This document shows, piece after piece, positions 57,540-64,000 of a DNA stretch of 64,000 bases. The translations under genes and the position numbers were made by a program. Position 1 is the first letter of the stretch, and each line of letters opens with the position of its first letter. Origin of the DNA: Chelydra serpentina (lineage: Eukaryota; Chordata; Testudines; Chelydridae); contig JBAIAC010000607.1 in assembly GCA_037349315.1 (NCBI GenBank), positions 124,001 to 188,000 of the forward strand. The letters run 5' to 3'. Below the pieces are notes generated by a model. The model had not been told where the DNA came from and did no database searches. It saw only the letters and a list, made by a program, of their open reading frames with translations.

Positions 57540-57960
57540 GCCATATATTTCATTTTATAGCAGTCTCAGATGATGACCCAGCACGTTGCTTGTTTTAAGA
57601 ACACTTTCACTACAGATTTGACAAAACGCAAATAAGGTATCAATGTGAGATTTCTAAAGCTAGCTACAGCACTCGACCCAAGGTTTAAGAACATGCCTTC
57701 CAATATGTGCCTTCCAAAATCTGAGAGGGACTAGATGTGGAGCATGCTTCCAGAAGTCTTAAAAGAGCAACGGTCCAGTGTGGAAACTACAGAACCTGAA
57801 CCAACAAAGAAAAATCAACCTTCTGCTGGTGGCATCTGACTCAGATGATGAAAACGAACATGCGTCAGTCCGCGCTGTTTTGGGTCGTTATTGAGCAGAA
57901 GCCGTCATCAACCTGGACCCATGTCCTCTGGAACGGTGGTTGAAAAGCAAACTTTTGTTG
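57540..57960 (+). pseudogene. hAT-type (ZBED-like) transposase fragment
   Basis: At 57660 the plus frame reads LATALDPRFKNMPS, a hallmark of the hAT transposase C-terminal half. It is followed, across stops and frameshifts, by KSERD, LLVASDSDDENEHAS-like sequence near 57830 and AEAVINLDPCPLERWLKSKL near 57900, just before the expected hAT dimerisation domain. Non-functional. Ends not determined. Confidence 0.7.
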
Positions 57961-57999
57961 TGATTTGAAGGGGGAAACTGTATCACTCAGCTATCTTTA

Positions 58000-59950
58000 T
58001 TCATATTATTACACAAAAAAAGAATATTCTGCCATTGTTTAAAATCTAGCAGTGCCGAGGTCAAGTGTAACTCCTTAAATACTTTGCGGCAGAAGAGCAG
58101 GGGTCCATATTAAGAATGAGCTAAATGATTCAATTACAACAAAACCTTGGTGTGAATCTTTTTCCTCCATCCATGAACTCAATCCAAATTTAGTATTGTG
58201 TTGAGGTAAACCTCGCTTTTCTCTGTACTAAGAAAATTAATACAGTTCATGACTCCTACGTTTTTCTCTCTGCATCCTGCCGTCATCTGTTTTGAATGGG
58301 AATTGTCTTACTTTGTGTTTTGCAAAAGCAGCATAGCCTAAATTTTCCAAGGTGTCGAGCGAATTTCAGGTGCCCAACTTGATCCACTTAATGGGGCCTG
58401 ATTTTCAGAGTGCAGGTCCTCAAAACTTTCTGGAAATTAAGGCCTTGTTAAGGTCTCAGGTTGGTCGGCCCATGTACCTTTATGTTGCTATATATGTTAT
58501 GGTAAATAATCACTGATAATATTCCAATCTCTGCTGAACCCCTTTAGCACTGTCTCAGCTAGCCCAATGAGCTTCAGAGAGGAAGCCCCAGAAAATGGGA
58601 GGTTTCCACAATACATTGAATTTACTTAAACCAAGAACTTAACCAAGTGTTACTTAAACACTCCATATTAGAAAATACTCATTTTACATTTGTCTTTTCA
58701 TTTTGCAATGTTAAAAAAATGGAGCTACATTGTACAGCATACAAGTGTATTCACTGGCTCAGCCTAAGATCTTGCATATGTGCACAGAAAATTACTTGTT
58801 TTAATGTGCTTTGTTTTTTCAACCAAAAAACTAGACTCTAAATTAATAGGCCCTGTACTTAACACAGTAAATGAGCTTTAGAAAGTGGTTCTCTGTGGGA
58901 GTTGGGCGAATCCTGCATTCCATGTTGCAGAGTGTCCTCACATCTTTCTGTGCAGTGTTGCAGAGAGGGCCGTCACTGATGGGGTAAGAAGAGTGTCTCT
59001 CTGTGATTTCTGCTGTGTGGGGCACATCCCAGGTGACAACAGGATCAGTTTTGCTGACTTGGAGGCTTGTGTGATCCTTTCACAGAGCAAGGATTTGTCC
59101 CATTGTGGGCCAGATTCTGTGCTTTGTTGTAAGTGCATGGCTCCCACTGACTTCAGAGTAGTTGCATACACATCTGAAGGCTGAATTTGGCTCAGCAGGA
59201 GTATAATGCAGTTCTTCTAACTGGGTTTCATGTTACTATTACCACAATATTTTTTTTGCCAGAAAATGAGTTTGTGTTGAACAAATGTAGAGTGGCTCTT
59301 TGGTTTATGGACAGTGTTCTGCTAAACTTGGCTTTTATGAACATATTCCTAGGGTGATAGATACGACAAAATGTAGGAAGTAGATGCATGTTGAGAGTTT
59401 CAGTAGTTTCATAACTAGAGAAAGTCTGTAGAGCTTCACATAAGCATCTGAATGGTCAGGTTTCTATACAAACTCTAATTGAAGTTTTCCCATCATTACT
59501 AAGAACCAATGCAGAAGTTATTTTGCTGATTTGATTGGGACCATATGGGCAATATAATTTATGCTGCCGGTGTATTCAGAAATGTGCACAAGGGATGAAG
59601 TTTAAAACAATAAATGCTACAGGCTTCATTGCAGACCAAAGTAAAGTGGTGGTAATGTACTGAAAAGTAGGAGGTTTCTGGTTTAGTCGTCGGGGAATTT
59701 AACCAACCTGCAGGTTGTAGCAAATGAATGAGGGAATAATTTCATCTGTCCAAATCTTCTTTGCATTACAAGTTACTTAGCATATTCATTGAAAGATGGT
59801 GAAGGATTTATTATGCCTGGTATTTGTAAGGTCCTTCCATGGTAGGTGGGTATTTAAAGCATTTTTGTTATTTATTTTAAAAGAAGAGAGGGAGAGAGAA
59901 ATAGTAAAACAGATAGTGATGTCATGCTACCATGGAAGCCAGGGGAGGAA
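58000..59950. other. Intron 5, no gene recognised
   Basis: Short dispersed-repeat phrases (GGGCCTGATTTTCAGAGTGC at 58394, GGGCCAGATTCTGTGC near 59106, CTCCCACTGACTTCAGAGTA at 59141) typical of old L2/L3-like fragments. Nothing else supported. Confidence 0.4.
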
Positions 59951-60113
59951 ATTTTCAACAACCAAAGTGTGGTAGCTAAGGTGTTGCATCTTTCATGAGA
60001 AATGGCTCTTCTCCAGTAAGGACATTTGCTTGAACAGCTGCAAAGCTCTTGGTCCCCCATGCCTCTCTTCTGACATTTAGTAAAGGTCTCAGTTAACGAA
60101 ACAGAACAGCAGT

Positions 60114-60869
60114 ACAGGGAGTCCTCAGCCTTACGACACAATTCATTCCTCAGAATTGCGTTGCAAGTCGAAACCGCTTTTCCCGTAGGAATCAATGGTT
60201 TAAGGGGGGATTGGTTCCTGAACCAAGACTTGATACACTGTTTTCACCACAGTAATCCAGATGAATTATAGATGACTAATGTAGCAACATCAATCCATTT
60301 ATTTGGTAAACAGCATTAAAATAAACATATAAAATCACATATGCTTTGACTTTCCTGAACTTTTTGAAGAGCTCTTGGCTGGGGGCTTCGCTGAAGTCTG
60401 GGCTGCAGGTTTGTCTGGAGTCTTCTCTGCAATCTTAAAAGAAAGTGTCCAAGGAAGTTCGGACAGATACTCTCCTCTTCTCCTTGTAAATTTCTCTGTA
60501 GCAGATGTACATGTTGGATATGCCCCTGTTCACAGATGCACTGCATTATAATGAATTGAGCTGCAAGTGGGGGGGTGCCTTGCAGTTGCTTGTCTGATTG
60601 GCTACCATGGCCAGGGTAGCTCATTGCCAGGTAGCCTTGCCGCTTGTTTTTGATTGGCTGAGCCTGGGGCCGGGAGCCAATCAAGAAGCTTGAACAGTGA
60701 AATCAGTGATTGGCTGAGGCTCAGCATGTGATGTGTGCTGTTCTCCCTGCCGGCTTTCATCGTAAGGGCAAAACAAGAGTCGTAGGGGCAAATCGGACAG
60801 TCAATTGAAAAGTGTCGTAAGTGGCGTCCAGCGGAAGTCGGGTTTCGCAAGTCCGAGGACTCCCTGTAC
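60114..60869. mobile_element. Tigger-type element inserted in the Tigger gene
   Basis: Ends are inverted: TACAGGGAGTCCTCAGCCTT (left) and AGTCCGAGGACTCCCTGTA (right), with TA on both sides as in pogo/Tigger insertion. The interior has no transposase but has a 122-codon minus-strand frame. Another minus frame near 60345-60440 is rich in Lys, Ser, Pro and Ala (PDKPAAQTSAKPPAKSSSKS). It lands within the coding sequence of the older transposase. Confidence 0.78.
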
Positions 60870-61387
60870 AATGGAGAAGATGGAATGTTTGCTGGCTGAT
60901 TGGACTGATGACCTCCAGGAAAAGAAAACACCTGTGAGTTTAAGCCTGATTCAGGAGAAGGCCAAAAGCCTGTATAGCGATTTAAAGGAAAGAGAGGGAG
61001 AGAGCTCAACAGCAGAAAAGGAGACCTTCCATGCTAGTTGTGGGTGATTCCACAGATTTCAGAAGCGTGCCAATCTACGTAATGTAAAACTCACAGGAGA
61101 AGTGGCTAGTGTGGCTGAAGAAGTAGCTGAAATGTTCCCTACACAGCTAAACACAATTGTTTCGAAAGGTGGCTACTCTCCACAACAAGTTTTTAACGTC
61201 GATGAGATGGGCCTTTAGTGGAAGAAGATGCCAATGAAGACTTATATTTCTCATGACAAGAAGGCTGCTTCTGGATTCAAAGCCTTAAACGACCGCTTAA
61301 CCCTTCTGCTTGGAGGAAATGCAGAAGGCGATTATAAGCTGAAGCCCTTGCTTGTCTACCACAGTGAAAACCCAAGAGCAATGAGGG

Positions 61388-61616
61388 ATAAATTCATGGA
61401 GATGAAGTCCATTAATGGCTATTAACCAGGATGGGTAAGAAATAGTGTCCTTAGCCTCTGTTTGTCAGAGGGGGGTGATGGATGGCAGGAGAGAGATCAC
61501 TTGATCATTACCTGTTAGGTCCACTCACTCCGGGGCACCTGGCATTGGCCACTGTCGATGGACAGGATACTGGGCTGGATGGACCTTTGGTCTGACCCAG
61601 TACAGCTGTTCTTATG
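61388..61616 (+). mobile_element. Retroposon 3' fragment inserted in the Tigger gene
   Basis: From about AAGTCCATTAATGGCTATTA through CACCTGGCATTGGCCACTGT to TGGACCTTTGGTCTGACCCA and TGTTCTTATGAGG. Same family as 8.7-9.1 kb and 19.4 kb. It separates YHSENPRA from the rest of the transposase. The exact edges are uncertain by about 10 bp. Confidence 0.72.
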
Positions 61617-62010
61617 AGGAGCTACGTCAAGTCTCCTCTCCCTGTAATTTGGAGGTCAAACAGAAAGGCCTGGATGACACCCACTATTTTCTGAGAGTGG
61701 TTTGTAGACCATGCCGTCCGTCAATGTAAGGCTTACTGTCAGAAGGCAAATTTGGCCTTTTAAGATTCTCCTTCTGCTGGATAACGCAAGTGTCCACGAA
61801 CTGGACTATGAAGCCCTCTGCCCGAACGTCAATGTCCTATTTTTGCCACCCAACACCACATTGTTGCTGCAGTCTATGGACCAGGGTGTATTGGCCACAT
61901 TCCAGGCTTATTACCTACGGAGGACATTCTCCATGCTGATTAAGGAGACGGCAGGTGAAGGAAAGCCCAGTGAACTAGAGCATAATCGATGTGGTACATG
62001 CTTGTTCAGA

Positions 62011-63917
62011 TTGTTTTTAATGATGGAAAGATTTTAATTTCTGACATGGCTGAACTGTGCAGCTGGAGAGTGCTGTGCACTCCTCTGTATGTAGAGTGCG
62101 TTCTATTTGACCTGTGAGGATCTGTTCCCCACCACCACAGTAGAGCTCTTCCAGGAGTTCTAGGAGACACTCTCTCTTCTACTCTCTTGCCCAGATCTCT
62201 AGGAGGCTTTCCGAGGTGTGAAGGTAACTTTTATATTGAAAATTCCCCCTCTGAAGCTTGTGAGACATTCTTCTACTGCTGTCTCCAAAAAGAATGATCT
62301 CCTCCATCCCTCAAAGTTTCTGAGTGCTCTCCCCCTCTGCTTTCCATATCTAACTTGCTTTGTCATTTTACATCAGAAGTAAAATTTTCACAAGCACTTA
62401 AGTGACTTCGGAGCCTATGTCCCATTTTCAAAAGTGATTTATGAGTCTGTCGTGTTGAAAGTCAATGTAATGCCAAAATCTCCTGTGTCTTCTCTTTCCC
62501 TTCTTAATAGTACCTCTTCTAATGATATTCTTTTCTTTCTCCTCCTTTTGGATATTGACTTTATTAGAGACCATCAATTGTTGACTTCTTTTGTTTTTCA
62601 GTTGATTGCAATTTATTGTTTTGTTACTGTGTTCCTCAGTTACCCTTACTCATTGCTTTGAGTCTAAAGCATCATGTAAACAAATAAAATGTAGTATTAT
62701 GTAATATTGTACTCTAATGGATTCCTTTCAGTCTCTTTTCTTGGCAATCCTATCATTCCTATCCTGAGACTGAGTAATGAATGAAGTCATGGGAGTTGTT
62801 ACCCAAAAGGGTGGTTGTCTTCCTTACTTTACTCTCATGCACAATATCCAAGTAGTATAAAAGTAAATTGTGCGCTTCTATGAGAAAGTAATCTGTAGTG
62901 TGCAACTGGTTACTTTTCAGATCCAGAAGTTAGTAACTTGTCCTGTTCTCGAAAGTAACTGTGAAACAAGCTTGCTCTGACTAGATTTCACACAGTTAAT
63001 TTAAAAACGTGCCACCGCAAATGTTTGGTGTTTTCCTGTCCGTCCTCCTGTGCCACAGCTAATATTTCCAAATTGTATTTCTGCATTCAGTGTGTAACGG
63101 AATGTTCCCCTTTTCCTACAACTTCTTTATTGTCATTTGTGGTTTTGTTTGTTTGTTTTGTTAGGTTTTCCTTTCTTTCAAGTAAAAAATAGTTATTTGA
63201 AATTCTGCTTTATTTAAGTCTTGTAAATCCATTTAGTTACTACTTTTATCTGTTTCCCTTTTATTGTCCTTGTTTATTTGTTCTTTTGTTGTGAAAATAT
63301 CTAATAAACATAAATATTAGAAAGAAAATAAGAGGTTAATAAAACATATTGCTACATGACTTGATTGTTTGAGGATAAGGGGCTATTTCTTTTTTATTAT
63401 TCATTTTATTTCTTGCAATCAAGACAATTTTCATTCATTTTGATAGGGTAGTGAGTCCCCAGAAAGTGATGAGAAATTAGCAGAGAAGATTTTCAGTCAG
63501 ATGCAGGCACTCTCTTTGTTTCCCTGATAACATTCATGCATTTGACCTTCATTAGGAAAGGACATTTATCACCAGCACCATCTAGCCATCTGTTAGTATA
63601 CTTGTCCTCTGTTGTACATGTTCTTGTAAACTGAAGTCTTACGGATCACTTTAGGCTTATAAGCCAAGTAAACAGTTACGAAGGATGTTGTTGATAACTC
63701 AAGAACTCATACGCAACAGAGTGTTGCAGTTTGTAATATGGTTTCAGTAAGGACCACAAATCACTCTTAATAGTGTTTCGCGGTCATTATCTCAACGACG
63801 CTGGCCTCTTCAGGTCTGCTTCTGTACAGTGTGTGCATGCAATAGTGGACCTGCTTTAGCATTGATGCTTTTACTAAGATCGGCTTTGCATCATTGGAGA
63901 CCCATCTATTAGGCTAG
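62011..63917. other. Intron 5, distal part
   Basis: AT-rich, no exon or repeat recognised with confidence. Confidence 0.4.
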
Positions 63918-64000
63918 ACCAGTGGTTCTCAACCTATTTACCACTGTGGGCCGCCTATGCAGCTCTCTGTGTTATGTTGGCCATATCCACAAAATATATT
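63918..64000. mobile_element. hAT-type element start, cut by the window edge
   Basis: Begins CCAGTGGTTCTCAACCTATT, then TACCACTGTGGGCCGCCTAT. CAGTGGTTCTCAA is the classic hAT-Charlie terminal sequence. Only the first 80 bp are in the window. Confidence 0.65.

Larger units (their letters stand above)
60060..62010 (+). pseudogene. Tigger/pogo-type transposase gene, disrupted
   Basis: The plus-strand frame starts at 60870 (MEKMECLLADWTDDLQEKKT) and continues LSLIQEKAKSLYSDLKE. It is followed by a TGA at about 61044, FHRFQKRANLRNVKLTGEVA, then QQVFNVDEMGL with the first catalytic Asp near 61200. TAG replaces the Phe codon before WKKMP. Next come GFKALNDRLTLLLGGNAEGD and KPLLVYHSENPRA (ends near 61383). 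After a retroposon insert it resumes with KAWM, FKILLLLDNASVH (second Asp, near 61783), FLPPNTTLLLQSMDQGV (third Asp) and FQAYYLRRTF. This is the DDD transposase of the Tigger family (TIGD1-like). An upstream KQNSSTM segment is split from the body by the element at 60114-60869. Dead through stops, frameshifts and two insertions. Confidence 0.82.

Noticed and set aside
50365..64000. Terminal NECTIN3 exon with transmembrane and afadin-binding C terminus
   Set aside because: Looked for a hydrophobic segment followed by a basic cytoplasmic tail and the conserved C-terminal end. None found, so these exons are taken to lie beyond the window.

Overview
This is vertebrate nuclear DNA from a sauropsid, most likely a turtle. 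Evidence: CR1 LINE copies with the ATTCTATG-type 3' tail, tRNA-derived SINEs that share that CR1 tail, DIRS-type, Ty3/Gypsy-like, hAT and Tigger relics, spliced exons with GT/AG borders, and no bacterial-style gene packing. The species call is an inference from repeat style; no database was searched.

Left part (1-20 kb). A 4-kb C-rich minisatellite (1-4038) abuts a second minisatellite of 55/57-bp units (4066-4835) that carries 13 phased CACGTG sites. From 4.9 to 19.4 kb lies a loose cluster of nine tRNA-derived loci. By body identity they are Phe, Gly, elongator Met, Val, Tyr, initiator Met, Arg, Lys and Thr. Only the initiator Met copy looks fully intact; others have changed anticodons, broken stems or eroded CpGs. 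Between them sit two related LTRs, a Gypsy-like pol/3' fragment, a SINE, a CR1 copy and a MITE. No protein-coding host gene was recognised there.

Middle and right part (22.9-64 kb). One host gene is clear: NECTIN3 (nectin-3, an immunoglobulin-family adhesion receptor), on the plus strand. Five coding exons are present: the signal peptide (22981-23047), the IgV domain (32110-32448), the first IgC domain (42266-42562), and two exons for the third Ig domain (46529-46646 and 50213-50364). All junction phases agree. The transmembrane and afadin-binding exon(s) are not in the window, so the gene continues past 64000. Exon 1 has a GC-rich TATA-less promoter with an NRF-1-type palindrome and an E-box. 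It is squeezed between two G-rich minisatellites: 21290-22855 upstream and 23112-24345 at the start of intron 1.

The introns hold most of the transposon record: CR1 copies (one with a 500-codon open reverse-transcriptase frame), a rearranged DIRS-like element with an LTR nested in it, SINEs and MIR, paired hairpin MITEs, an hAT transposase fragment, and a Tigger transposase gene broken by another Tigger-type element and by a retroposon.

The very long open frames in 1-4040 and 21.2-24.5 kb are by-products of stop-poor tandem repeats and are not annotated as genes.
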